Shown here piece by piece: positions 1-12,228 of a stretch of DNA of 64,000 nt. How positions within the stretch are numbered: position 1 is the first letter of the stretch; the number at the start of each line of letters is the position of its first letter. A program made the position numbers and the translations under genes. The DNA lies in NCBI GenBank assembly GCA_035236585.1, contig CP141130.1:31507501-31571500 (forward strand). Direction: 5' to 3'. Source of the DNA: Warburgia ugandensis (taxonomy: Eukaryota > Streptophyta > Magnoliopsida > Canellales > Canellaceae). Below the pieces are notes generated by a model, which had not been told where the DNA came from, ran no database searches, and saw only the letters and a list, made by a program, of their open reading frames with translations.

Positions 1-1881
1 GATCAATTGAGATGAAAACTGATGATCAAGATCGAAAGACTGAGTAAAAAACAAAGCCTCAAAGTCATCACTTCAACATGAGATCATGGGCCCAGATCAT
101 TTTAAGATCACTTGAAGATTGATTAGAAGTAGGCATAGGTGGCTAAAGTGGGCCCATGCAAAGTCCACCACCCTCACCTCTTTCTTGTTCTTCACTTTCC
201 TCCCACCTTCCATTCCCATAGAATCCCACGTGAAACACACCCAAGGAAGGGAGTTCCAAGGGAATCTCCAACAAAATGGGAGTCTCCCTCCCTCCTTGCC
301 TCATCCACTCCACCACCCTCCTTATTTCTCTCAAGCCTAACCAAGCACCATGTTTTTTTTACTCTCCACCACACCCTCTCTCTGTTACCCCATGTCTCCA
401 ACAAAATTTCTATTTTTAAGAGTGCTTCCATGATTTTTACAAGGCAGAGGTGCCCCCTCTCTTTGATAAACCCTAGCTAGCTGCTCCTATTCTCATCCTA
501 CCCATCCAATCCACTTCCTATTTCATCCCCACCCTACCTCTACATTATGTCACCTTAGAAACTTAGGAAAGAAAATATAAATAGGTCCAAAAAAGAATTT
601 AAGAAAAACACTTTTTTGGTGGAAAAAGATAGAGAGGAGGTGTCTACTAGTGTTCTACACATGGTTTCAGGTTCTTCTCCTTTATTTCTCCATTAAAGGT
701 TAGTTGTTCATCTTTTAAGCTTCATTGTTTTTTAATCCTTTTTAGTTTCAAGCTTAGGCAGTTGTTGTCTTGCCTTTCCATTCTTTAACTCTTCTTGCTT
801 AGATCTTCTTTAATTCCATTGATTACCTCCTTGGTTTCCTTAGTGTTCCTCAAGCTTTACCTTTACTTTCTTATGGGTTTTCCATTGATCTTAATGCATG
901 CTTAGTTATGATTGATTTTAGATGATTGAGGAAGGTTTAGCATGTATTTTTGGGTTGTTTAAGATCAAAGTAGCATTAATTGTAATGGAATGCAATTTTC
1001 AGATTTAGAATACATGTATATGTGTACTATGTTGATGGACTTTGCTTTGATTGAATGAAGTGATTTGCAATTTCTGGTTCATACTTGTTTCCAACAGTTA
1101 ATGATCTAAATTCTTGAATGTTTAATTTCATGAGAAGTGCTTAATTCAATGTTTTCAATGTCCCATTTTTTGATTGATCAAAATAGCATGTTGATGGAAT
1201 TTTTTGGAGTGGATTGTTTATGTTTAATTTCTAGCACTCTATACTTTATGTTTGCTTAATTTGACCTTATTAAAGCGTAAGATTACTTGGTCAATCCTTA
1301 GGTTAGGTTCCATGTGCTAGGTTTTCTAAATTAGTTAATTACACCCAATCCTACCCCATGAGTCATGCACTCCATTTCATGGTCATGGGTATGATACTTG
1401 GGTAGATCTCCTCTACTTGCTTGATTGGTGATTGTTTTCCTTTAATGTTCCTATTCCAATTTATTTTAGTTTAGATTCCACTATTTACTAGTTTGCATCT
1501 TAGTTTACTTTCTAATTTTAATTTAAGAATGTAATAGATTTGTTTCCTTACACTAGTTGTTAAATTTTATGTTTAGAAAGTTTGATTTAGGAAAGTTATT
1601 AAATTTCATTTTTTTGAAGTTCTCTATTTTGGAAAGTTTATTTTTAGAATGTATGTGTTTTTAGGAAATTTTTTAAGTTTAGCATATTTTAATTTTAACA
1701 TCTTTCATGTGCCAATCTTTCATTTTTAGTTTAGGAAAAAGATCTCATTATCTTTGTCAAGGTTAAATAATCTAAAGACCACTAATATGACATTTGTTCA
1801 ATTCCTCGTGGGAATGATCTCCTTGCGTGAATTATTGCAACTATTTTGTGAGCTTACAAGTTAAGACTTAAAATCAAAACA
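1..1881 (+). repeat. 5' LTR of the Athila-type element (left end missing)
   Basis: Positions 1-171 and the part from 172 on match two separate pieces of the 3' LTR (from 7674 and from 8369). The LTR ends in ..AAAACA at 1881, seven bases before the primer-binding site. Relative to the 3' LTR, about 511 bases are missing at position 172. The rest is AT-rich with no open reading frame of note. Confidence 0.8.
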
Positions 1882-1887
1882 TGTTTT

Positions 1888-1905
1888 TGGCGCTGTAGTC
1901 AGAGA
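1888..1905 (+). other. Primer-binding site (Athila/Tat type)
   Basis: TGGCGCTGTAGTCAGAGA follows the LTR end. It is a mutated form of the TGGCGCCGTTGCCGGGGA-like site typical of plant Athila/Tat elements, where a host tRNA primes reverse transcription. A sister form is present at 55660, and an inverted one near 20617-20637. Confidence 0.75.
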
Positions 1906-2243
1906 ATTGCAACAGTTTGTGTAGTGGACCATACCTTAAATTATTTACCTCTAGTCTAGGTTTATGGTGCATTAGTTTAGGGTTTTACATTATTTTATTT
2001 ATTTTCTATTTTCCTCATATTGACCATTTGTTCGATTTTGTGCAAGGGAAGTCGGCAAAGGAACGGTAACGATCCTTTGGGCCACGATATCATCAACATA
2101 GATTAGGTTTTTATTGCTTTCTTAGATTAGGATTTGAGTGAAATTGTAGTGAAGCCCATTGTAATTTTTAAATGGGTTATAATAATGTAGGTCAAGTGTG
2201 GGGTATGGTGGCCCACACGTGATTGTCATCGGACCCCCTCATT

Positions 2244-2567
2244 GTGAGTAATCTTTGTTGAAATTTTAATTTTTAGGATAAAGTGCATTTTAATATATTT
2301 TTGCATACATGGATGATAGTAGAACTGATATAGATTAGGATCATGCATTGGATATGTTGCATAATACTTAGGATTGCTACATTAGTTCAAGCACCTATTT
2401 GACAAAGTGAGTAATCTTTACTGAAATTTTAATTTTTAGGATAAAGTGCAAATAATATATTTTTGCATACATGGATGATAGTAGAACTCATATAGATTAG
2501 GGTCATGCATTTGATATGTTGCATAATACTTAGGATTGCTACATTAGTTCAAGCACCTATTTGACAA
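2244..2567 (+). repeat. 163-bp tandem duplication in the retroelement leader
   Basis: Two nearly identical copies, 2244-2406 and 2407-2567, both begin GTGAGTAATCTTT and end ..ATTTGACAAA. The second copy has a short deletion (AAATAATA for ATTTTAATA). The related element at 53.5-57.7 kb has a single copy in this place (about 56.1-56.23 kb). Confidence 0.9.
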
Positions 2568-2759
2568 AGGTTAGCCTGAGCTTGGCTATAACCAAAGCAT
2601 AGGTTGTATGGGTATAGTATCCCATCTAATAAGGCGCATGAACCTTTGTTAAATAGAATATAAGTTGGCTTTAGTTTGATTTTTGTTTTACATTGAACGT
2701 TTATAGTTTTATGGTGGAATGGAACTTAAATTTAGTAAGGGCCCATAAGAACCCTTATA

Positions 2760-4310
2760 AGATAACAAATGGATTTCATCACCAACTCCTCAATATTTGT
2801 GCCACATTTAAGTTTTAAAAATTTTCAAACAATGTTATTAGGCTAAATTATTCCCATTCTCACTCAAGGATAAAGCCATGTCATGGCTAAATTCATTGGA
2901 GGTAGGTTCCGCAAATACATGAGACCAATTGTCTGGGAAGGTTTTAAACAAATTCTTCCCCCTTCACAAAACAAATGCCCTTTGTCGAGAAATTATAAAT
3001 TTCCACAAAGGGATGATGAACAGTATTACGAATGTTGGTAATAGTATAATGAACTGCATAAAAAATGTCCACTTCATGGATTTGAAAAATGACAGTAGGT
3101 GCAATACTTCTATGAGGCATTGATGCCTCAGAATAGGCAAATGGTAAATGCTGCAACTAGTGGGGTCCTCATGCTAAAAGATGAGAGAGAGGCTTGGGAG
3201 TTCTTTTAGACCTTGGTAGATAATTCCTAGCAATGGGATTATTCAAATATAAGAGAGATCTAGTCCATAAGCGCAACTTTGTACTTAAGAGAATGGACAA
3301 GTACAATGGGAGAGCGAACAAACTTGTGTTTTAGTCTCCTCATGGATGCTTCATTTATTAAGCCTTCACAAGAGGTTTTTGCTCTTTATTCCAGCCTAGC
3401 CCATATGACCATATCTTGTCCATGAAATAGAGTGCTTAATGACTATCTTGTTGAACAAGCAAATGTATTAAATGCATATTGCAATTGTATCAACAACCCG
3501 TATTCTAAGACTGATAATTTTGGATGGACTAGGAATTTGAATTTTTCCTGGTTAAAGAATAACTACCAAGGGAAACCATTTGTGAATCCCCTAACCAAAA
3601 CTTTCCTATAGCTATAGTTTCTTAGCAACCACCTAGCATCCAACATCCTCAGCAACAAAAGGAACCATCCTTTGAGGAAAACATTCAAGCCCTTATTGAA
3701 AGATCCTTAAAGCAAAATGAAGACACTAACAAAGCTCTACACCAATTAAAAAATTATAGTCATCATTTAGACCATGTCAAGATTCATAGCCAAGTTTGAG
3801 ATATAGGTTAGCCAATTGTTTGCGTCATTACAAGATAGAGGAAATGGTTAGTTCCCTAGTCAACCTATTCCTAACCCTAAGGGCCAATTTGAGATAGGGT
3901 TAAACCTATAACTTTTAAGAGCATGTGAAGTCTATAACCACCCTTAGGAGTGGTCGTCAAGTCAATAATAAAGTAGGGCAATCTAAGGAAACTGAAGAGA
4001 AAAATGAGGCAAAACATAGGAGAAAGAGAAAGGACAAAATTCTCTTGTGGAACGTAAAATGGAAGCACCCCATGTGTCCAAAGTCCCATTTCCTTAGTTA
4101 CTGAACAAGGCAGGAAAGGAAGCAAACTTCAATGAGCTCACGGATATATTTAAACATGTCAAAATTATCATTCCATTGATCAGTGCTATAAAAGTTTTCC
4201 CCGACTATGCCAAGTTCCTAAAAGAGCTCTGCATTAGAGGGAGAAAGCTAAATGTATACAAGAAAACTTTCCTCACTGAGTAGGTGAGCTCTTTGATATA
4301 ACATAAGACG
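2760..4310 (+). pseudogene. gag remnant of the Athila-type element
   Basis: Broken Gag coding sequence. Peptides readable across frames include LSGKVLNKFFPLHKT (about 2930-2975) and, near the C-terminal side, FNELTDIFKHVKI followed by PDYAKFLKELCIRGRK (about 4125-4250). Both match the Athila Gag region just before protease. Stops and frameshifts interrupt it throughout. The Gag start is missing compared with the sister copy at 56.9 kb. The protease region expected after position 4310 is absent: the sequence passes almost directly into RT. Family assignment is firm; exact ends are not. Confidence 0.75.
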
Positions 4311-4329
4311 CCACCAAAGTTTAGAGACC

Positions 4330-5120
4330 ATGACCACTGGGTGGAGAGTTTACACTGATTACCAAAAATTGAACACGATCACAAGGAAAGATCACTTTCC
4401 TCTACCTTTCATTGGGCAAATGCTAGAGAGTTTGGGTGAACATAGTTATTATTATTTTCTAGATGGATATTCTAGTTATAATTAGTTTCCTATATCACAC
4501 AAGGATTAGGAGAAGACCACCTTCACCTATCCTTTGAAACCTTTGCTTACTAACGTATGCCCTTGGGGCATTGCAACGCTCCAACCACTTTGCAAAGGTG
4601 TATGTTGAGCATCTTTTTTGATATGGTAGAAACATTTCTTGAGGCATTAATGGATGACTTCTAGATATTTGGGTCTTCCTCTGATGAGTGCCTACACCAT
4701 TTGAAGTTAGTTCTTACAAGCTGTTAGGAGAAAATTTTGATATTGAACTGGGAAAAGTGTCATTTTATGGTACAAAGTGGTATAGTTTTAGGCCACATTA
4801 TATCACATAGTTTTAGGATAAGGTGGATTTAATAGCCAACCTTCCTCCACCAAGGATGGTGAAACAAATTCACACCTTTCTAGGGCATGCTAGCTTCCAT
4901 AGAATATTCATCTGGAACTTCAGAAAAATGGCTAAGTTGCTTTATAATTTTCTTGCAGCGGAGGGTACTTTTGACTTTGATGAGGAATGTAGGAAAGCAT
5001 TTGAGATGCTTAAAGGCCAAGTTGACCTCTGCACTCTTTATTCAACCACTTGATTGGAGAGCACCATTTAAGATAACGTGTGACGCATCGAATTTTAGAG
5101 AAGAAGGTCAATCGAAGTAG
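4330..5120 (+). pseudogene. Reverse transcriptase / RNase H remnant (Athila type)
   Basis: Encodes a decayed gypsy-type reverse transcriptase. Readable stretches are TGWRVYTDYQKLNTITRKDH, then FPLPFIGQMLESLG and FLDGYSSYN (about 4335-4485). A frame-broken palm region with MPLG-like and LMDDF-like peptides follows (4550-4665). Next is the RT connection segment with FLGHASFHRIFIWNFRKMAK and FDFDEECRKAFEMLK (4885-5020), which normally precedes RNase H. RNase H itself breaks off after CDASNF (about 5090). Several frameshifts and stops make it non-functional. Confidence 0.8.
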
Positions 5121-5184
5121 GAAAGATTGGGCTGTGAGACTCAATGACACTTTATAGTCTTACCTCATAGCCTATAAAACCCCA

Positions 5185-5470
5185 ATAGGCCTGTCACCCT
5201 ACCACCTGGTCTACAGAAAAGCATACCACTTACCAGTAGAGTTAGAACACAAGGAATATTAGGCTATCAAAAAGCTCAATTTTTACTTAGATGCTACTAA
5301 GATCTAGCAAAAACTCCAACTCAATGAGTTAGATTAATTGAGAAAGGATGCATATGGCTCCACCTAACTATACAAAGACTAGATGGAGGTTAACCATGAT
5401 TACCAAATCTTAAGGAAATCCTCCACACCTGGGTAAAAGGTTTTGTTGTGTAACTCAATATTGCATCACT
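5185..5470 (+). pseudogene. Integrase C-terminal remnant (Athila type)
   Basis: A short piece of the integrase tail, with the peptides TPYHLVYRKAYHLPVELEHK and AIKKLNFYLDA, which are characteristic of Athila/Tat integrase C-termini. Everything between RNase H and this point, including the catalytic D,D-35-E core, has been deleted. Stops occur inside. It marks where the pol gene ended. Confidence 0.7.
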
Positions 5471-7429
5471 TTCTAGGCAAACTTAGATCTCAATGGACTG
5501 CACCTTACATAGTATGCATAGTATATCTCATGAGGCCATCAAGATTAAGAAGGACAGTGAGATCCTAAAGGTCAATGGTCAGAGGTTAAAGCCTTTGTAG
5601 AATTCCTTAACCTTGAAATCTAAGAGACATGATTAGAGCACCAGATTATCATGACCCACCTTAGAATACTTTAGGATCCTTGTAGATCATTGTCATTGGA
5701 CTCATCACTATGTCTAATTGAAGATGTAAAACTTAGCACTCCCTGAGAGGCAACCTAGATGTGTGCCAAATCTCAATCTTCTACATCTTTCCCTATTTAT
5801 ATAGGGTTTAGTGTTTTTAAATAGAGAGGACAATGTTTCACTTAGGTTGGGGTTGTAGATGCACATAGAGATTTTGGATTTTCTTGATTGATTAAAAAAA
5901 ATTAAAGGAGCTTTTGAGGTAGAGTTCCCAAACTGTGATGAGAAATGGATTTTCAGAACTTAGTAATTCTATCATTTTAACTTCTTAATGGAAGTGCATA
6001 TGGCTAGTTTTGCATATTATTTATTTGTTGAAGCATTTTATGAAGGTTAATTCTTGAAAAATATTTACACACAGCACATAGTCAAGGCTACTAGAGAGAT
6101 ATAACTTAGAAACCCTGAGGAAAATCAGCAGAGACCTGTAACCTAGTGAGTTTTAGAGACTAGCTTCTTTTAGATAGTTATTAAGTAATCCCACATTTTG
6201 TTAAGTGTAAAGAATTTAGTGTGATCCTATTATCCTTGTTTTGGTTAACTACCATGATAAATAGGAGTAGTAGCTTTCTTCTTAGGAAGTTTATTGCATC
6301 TAATAGGCTTTGCGAAACCAAGGGAATGATATAGGCCATCCTTGTTTAGACCAGAGTCATAAAACTTACCTACCATAGCATACCACTAGTTAGCCCCTTC
6401 ACCCTATTATTAAGCTTTTTCTTTCTTAATCGCACTTACCTTAACCTAGAAAAACTAAGAAATAAACATCCATTACCCATTTTCAAAATGAGTAGAATTA
6501 GTAGAAAAAGGACAAAAAAATTAAAGAAGTAAAAAACACCAGAAGTCTTTCTTTCAAAGAAGTAAAAAAAAAGGTGAAAAGAAGGAAATATCATAAACAA
6601 AGACAGAAAAAATTGAAAGAAAAAACAAGAGTACAAAAGATATTCACTTTAGTCAAAGAAAAAATTGTCCAACAATTGAAAGAAAACCTCTACTCAATTT
6701 TGAACCTTTGAAACCCTTATACCTTTCTTCTCTAAACCTATCCCAAGCCTACATTTCATCTCATTTAAAGACCTATAGATATTAGGTGGAACATAGCCTT
6801 AAAGAGGATATAAAAAGAAGGAATTAAGGTGAAATACCCCTACTATTCTTGGTGATAACATCTAGTCGTAGGGATGACTTTCTATTGTCTTGTCACCATT
6901 TAAAAATTTATGTCAACCATTAGCCTTGCTCAATTTGGTCACATAATGAGAGGAATATGTTGAACCCCTTATCTTAGAGTTTCACTTTTGAGAGTACACC
7001 CATGTGGATTTGAGGTTAAAACATATTCCCAATGGAATTTAAGCATATCTAATTAGAAGTCACAACTTGGTAATTGTACACACACGCACACTTGGGAAAT
7101 AACTAGAATAAAATGTCTTTACTAGGTGTATAATTTGTAGAATTGTTAGTCATCTCCATTAAGTTGTAAAAAACTAGTAAAGTGCTGATGAATGAGGATT
7201 CTTTAAGATAAGATAGGGAACTCAACCTTAGGAAACTTTGTGGGTATATTCATTGTAAAACCTCACAATGCCTAACTCATCCATTATGGGTAACCTAGGG
7301 GTTCAAGGGCTTGCTGCATGTGCTAAATGCAATTGTACATAGCTACGAAAGGGGCACTTTGTAGTAATTTTTGTAAAATAATTTTTTGCATGATTTACTC
7401 AGGACCAGAAAAATGCTAGTTGGGGGATG
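5471..7429 (+). other. Non-coding 3' part of the Athila-type element
   Basis: AT-rich sequence between the integrase remnant and the 3' LTR. Athila elements often carry a long 3' segment here, sometimes with an env-like frame, but I see no convincing coding sequence. It ends in a polypurine tract TTGGGGGATG (7420-7429) directly before the LTR. Confidence 0.6.
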
Positions 7430-8495
7430 TGATACATGTTTAATTTTATGTAAAAACCACTCAATTAGTTACCCATGTGTTATAACTTATGGGGTAAATT
7501 AGGGTTTTTGACAAAAAAATATAACACATGTATTTCTAACATAAAAGGCCAAAACTTTGATATTTTGTAGGTTCATAGGCTAATTCGAGGTAGGTACATG
7601 ATTAATCATATTTTCTATGATTTAATTAGAGTTTGCCACTTTTTATAGGAAGCGAGATGAGGATCCATGGAAGAGATTGATTGAGATGAAAACTAACGAT
7701 CAAGATTGAAAGACCGAGTAAAAAACAAAGCCTCAAAGTCATCACTTCAACATGAGATCAATGGTGCAGATCATTTTAAGATCACTTGAAGATCAATTGG
7801 AAGTAAGCATAGGTGGCTAAAGTGGGCCCATGCACAAGTCATGCAAAGTCCACCACCTTTGCATGAGTTTCACTTAAGCCACTTAGCCATATTCAAGCCA
7901 TGAACAAGGTGACAAGCTAAGAAGCCTAGCCAACCAACAAAGCCAAGGATTTGAGCCATGAGGACAAGCTAAGAAAGCCATCAAAGCCATGATGCCAAGC
8001 CAATGGATCTCTCAAAGTTAGCCATCAAGCCACGTAAGCTAAGCTAGATGAAAGGCCACGATTGGAGGAGAATTCAGAGAATTATCCATGTGATTTATGG
8101 GGATTTTTTAAAGATAATTGAGGAAAAATTCACTAGGATAAGGTAGCATATAGACCAATAGGAAGATACCTCTCCATTTTTATTGTTTTTTCATGTTTTT
8201 TCTACCTTTTTATCACTTTCCACTCACCATTAAAGGGTACTACGATTTTTACTTTCCATTCAAGAGTCCCATCATTCTAAGACTCTCCCCCTTTCTCAAA
8301 CTTCCATTCCAACCATCCATTCAATCCCTACTTCTTTACAAACTACCTAGTTAATCATTTTTTCTCATCTCACCTCTTCCTCAGCTCTTTCTTATCCTTC
8401 ACTTTTCTCCCACCTTCCATTCCCATAGAATCCCATGTGAAATACACTTAAGGAAGGGTGTTCCACATGAAACTCCTACAAAGTAGGAGCTTCCC
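7430..8495 (+). repeat. 3' LTR of the Athila-type element (truncated)
   Basis: Begins TGATACATGTTTAATTTT after the polypurine tract. From 7674 it matches the 5' LTR at position 1. It keeps about 511 bases (7858-8368) that the 5' LTR lacks. The match to the 5' LTR stops at about 8495, where sequence of a different LTR begins, so more than 1 kb of this LTR is cut off. Confidence 0.8.
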
Positions 8496-9470
8496 AATAA
8501 CAACCCAATTTTTAAGTCTTATTTTATTTTAAAAATTGGATTTGAATGGAAGGATGAAAGTTTTATAATTTTTGAAACTTAGAGGTGAAATTTTATAGAA
8601 ATCAAATGTGGTGGAAATACCATCATAATAAAAATCTACTAAAAAAATGGAATCCGATGACACTAAGAATACTGAAAATGGAGTTCCGATGAGAAAGTTA
8701 CATAACTTTTAAGTATAAAGGAATTTTGATAATTTCACAAATAGTATAACGAAAAGGGTTAGAATTAAGGGGGCTATTTTTTTATAATGACAATCCCCCT
8801 TCGTCTCTGACTCCTTCACCAAGGGTAGAAGCTTGGTAATTGCGTTGCCCGCAAGGAAAGTGGATTATCAGTGACAATTACCCTTGCCCCCTCCCCCATC
8901 ACACTCTCTTCATCTCCTCACACTCCATCTTCTTTCCCTGTCCCTTTTCTTCTTCTTCTTCTCCCTCCAACTACCTATTTCTCATTATTTCTAGCGAATT
9001 AGGGTTTCGACAGGCACATGCAAGTCTTGCACCCATCTGAAAGATCCCACTAGATCTCCTCTGGCTGCCTAGGTAAAGCCCCTCCACTCTCTCTCCATTT
9101 TCCTCCATTTTTTGGCATTTCCCCCCAAATCCATGGCGGATCTGCTCTCACTGGCCAACAAATCTTCGATGAAAATAGATCTAGTGGATCTAAGATGGTG
9201 GCCCACTTAAGGATAGATTATAAGGAGACCTGAGCTGTCTTATGAGTTCATGGGACCACAAAAACCTAAAATTCCCCAAAACAATAAAATTTTGAGCCAT
9301 CCTAGGGGTTGAACAATGACTGGAATGATATGATGGTCTAGTTTGAACTGTTTCATCCTAGTCATCCTGATTAGGTGACCAGGATGCTCCCTGAAGACAT
9401 GCGATAGAGTCGCACCCTCTCAACACATCCCCGTGCATGCAACACATGTGGGTGAGGTTGTAGTTCGACT
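8496..9470 (+). repeat. LTR fragment of a Tekay/Del-like element
   Basis: Starts with TAACAACCCAATTTTTAAG, very like the LTR start at 60193. It carries the recurrent block AATCCGATGACACTAAGAAT (8651) and a splice-donor-like CTAGGTAAAGCCCCTCC (9069) in the same order as other LTRs in the window. It sits inside the 3' LTR of the preceding element, so it arrived later. The right end is not defined; no second LTR or coding region was found. Confidence 0.45.
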
Positions 9471-10281
9471 GAGACACTATTGCGTCCTAGGAACCAGAAT
9501 GCAGCCTGATGCATCATTGTTGCCAAGACACACTGGTGCATTATAGAAAGTGCATCTCATTTTGGTGGGTCTCGGTGACCCTATCTTGGCCTGTTTTGGT
9601 CTAATAATTAAATCTAGACTATTTAAAAGATGTAAAATAAAAAATTTAAAATTCAAAGGGCTATACAAGCTCGATTTGTGATAAAAAAAAACTTTCGTTG
9701 GATTTGTATTGATGACACAGACCTAATTATACAATAAAATTTATGATCAAAAGATATTTTGAATTGATTATGACCTAGCAACTATAAAAAATTCATATAT
9801 CTATAAAATAAAAAATGATCAAACTCCAAGATATGATCAATCAGAATTAGATTCAACCATCCATCATCATCTAGCCCATGATCTATCATCTAATGTCAGA
9901 TTTGTGATCAAATCAAAGAACTCTTACGTGATCTAGCCTTTAATCAATACCAAAACTCATATTTGCGATCGATCTAACCTTTTCATAATGATCCAATCAT
10001 CAATTGACCACTAGATGCTAGATCTGCAATCAATCCATCCTTATAAGATGATCTAAACTGTGATTAACTATCTAACATATTGATCAGCCATCAATTTGAG
10101 CTTCTATTTAGATTTGACAATAGATCTAACACTTGATCTAAGCCGTTCATTCTTGAATTTTTTATCAAAGGAGATCAAACTTGATTAGGCCATATCAAAC
10201 ACAACATCGTACATGGGTTTATGTGATCACAGGTAAGACCACTACCGAGTCTTATTTAAATTAGCTAAATTTCATTTTAAC
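9471..10281. other. Unassigned AT-rich spacer
   Basis: No gene and no recognisable transposon protein. The segment is rich in repeated GATCTA/GATCAA words but has no clear tandem unit. It may be the rest of the LTR starting near 8496 plus the lost left end of the CACTA transposon. Confidence 0.4.
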
Positions 10282-12228
10282 TTAGTTACGCCTAATAAGA
10301 ATAATTGAACTATTTATGTTAGTAATTAGATTACTATAAAGATGTGTTTGGTCTCGTTCTTTATAGTCAACAGCCAATACACGACCACTTGATAGAGGTT
10401 CCCCAACCTTTGAATCATGAAATGCAACTGATTGTTTCATTCTTGGGATTCTAATGGCATTCACTCCTGCTAAGTACTCTATGCAAAACTCCATTGCTCT
10501 CTCTCTCTCTCTCTGCAATATAATATTCAACTATACACCCGTCTGGCTAGTTGTGATTACGTACACACCCTTTTAAAATTTTCATGTACCTCTCAAACGG
10601 ATACATCCATCTCAAGTAAACTGGCCCACAGAGTCTAACCTCATCAATGAGGTGCATTATTAAGTGTACCATGATGGCAAAGAAAGATGATGGGAAGATT
10701 GTCTCAAGCTCACATAAAGTTATCAATAGATGACCTTGAATTTCTTGTAATTTTGAAACATCAACCACCTTCTTGCATAAAGCATTAAAGAAATAGTAGA
10801 ATGTTGTAATAGCTACCCTAACTTTGTCCGGTAACATAGAAAGTATTGCTATTAGCACTAGTTGTTGCATCAATGCATGAAAATCGTGGGACTTCATTCT
10901 CAACAATTTTAGCTCTTCCATGGAAACAATGTTTTTAAAGTTTAAAGAGTAGCTGTCTGAGACTTTGAGATCGAATAAGGTTTTACACATTATTCTCCTC
11001 TCCTCTCTATCAAGAGTATAATTTTCCTTAGGCAGGTATGTTCCTCAATTGCCCCTTTCCTCAGGGTGCAACATCCTCTTCAAACCCATGTTCATAAGAT
11101 GCATTCTAGCTGCAAGTCCATCCTTCATTTTTTCTGGGATATTAAGCAAGGTACCGGTCAAGCTTTCGCACACATTCTTCTCAATGTGCATGACATCAAG
11201 CACATGGTGCATATGCAATGATTTCCAGTATGACAGACAAAAAAATATTGATTTCTTCTTCCAACAGCTTCTACAATTACTTTTACCTAAACTTGATTTC
11301 TTCGTATTATTTCCCCAAAAGACATTAATATTTTCAACCTGCTTTAATACCTGACGTCCTGTCAACATCTTTAGAGGTGTCCACGTCTCTACACTCTCAT
11401 TAAATTCTCCCTTCTTAAAATGATATGGATGGCCTCTGCGCAACCATCTTCTGTGTCCAAGAAATACCATTTTCCTACCATGTTTAAGTTATACAGGAAA
11501 TGTTTGATCACTACAAATAGGACAAGCATTGTATCCCTTCACAGTGCATCCAAACAAATTACTGTATGCATGGAAGTTGCTTATTGTCCACAACAATATA
11601 GCCTTTAAGGTGAATGACTCTTTCCTATATGTGTCATATGCTTTAATTCCTACATCCCATAATGTCTTAAGATCATGCATCAAGGGAGACAAGTACACAT
11701 CAATGTCATTCCTTGGCTGCTTTGGACCCAATATCAACATAGTTAGCATCATGAGCTTCCTCTTCATACATAGAGATGGTGGAAGGTTGTAACACGCTAA
11801 TATAATGGGCCAACAACTATACTTGCTACTCATAGAACCATGAGGATTAATCTCATCTATAAATAATGCTAGTCGTAAGTTTCTAGGGTCTTCACCAAAG
11901 TTAGGCCACATGAAGTCTACGAGTTTCCATGCTGGGCTATCTACTAGATGGCGTGAAAAGCTATAAGCTACTCTGTCATTGGCATGCCACACTAATTTCT
12001 TCATTGTTTCTATTATATGAAACATTCTTTTGAACCTTGGAATAGGGAAAAGTACCATATTACCTTTGCAAGAATGCCTATAACTGTCTCAATTGAATTC
12101 TTCTTTAACTTCCATCTTGGCTATCCACAAGTTGGGCATGTAGTTTTATCCTTGTGCTTCTTCCTATACAAGATACAATCATTGGAACACACATGTATCT
12201 TCTCATACTCCAACCCTAGTGTAGCTAT
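10282..12228 (-). pseudogene. CACTA transposase, TNP2 core and C-terminal domain
   Basis: Continues the transposase from TLGLEYEKIHVCSNDCILY next to the insertion site. It then has a Cys-rich CPTCG, the TNP2 core with ALFIDEINPHG and GPKQPRNDIDVYLSPL, CTVKGYNACPIC, FLGHRRWLRRGHPY and HIEKNVCESLTGTLLNI. The C-terminal domain (DUF4218 type) has KSHDFHALMQQL, HLIDEVRLCGPVY and RWMYPFERYMKILKG. The last piece (10282-10530) reads EFCIEYLAGVNAI. The pieces sit in different frames or are split by stops, e.g. between 10530 and 10547. The order and motifs are those of plant CACTA transposases; sure of family, not of exact ends. Confidence 0.85.

Larger units (their letters stand above)
1..8495 (+). 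mobile_element. Degenerate Athila-type Ty3/gypsy LTR retrotransposon
   Basis: This is a decayed retrotransposon whose left end lies outside the window. In order it shows a 5' LTR, a primer-binding site with the Athila/Tat-type GGCGC core, a leader, gag pieces, RT, a scrap of integrase, a long non-coding 3' part, a polypurine tract and a 3' LTR. The two LTRs are recognisably the same sequence. The order and the RT peptide TRKDHFPLPF point to the Athila lineage. No reading frame is intact; protease and most of RNase H and integrase are missing. It can only be a non-autonomous relic. Confidence 0.85.

Noticed and set aside
8840-9040. 66-codon Ser/Pro-rich frame
   Set aside because: CT-rich LTR sequence, no homology.
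10230-10250. CACTACCGAGTC as the left terminus of the CACTA element
   Set aside because: Only CACTAC agrees with the right terminus CACTACTACACAAGAG, the flank is GAC rather than TAA, and no subterminal repeats follow.
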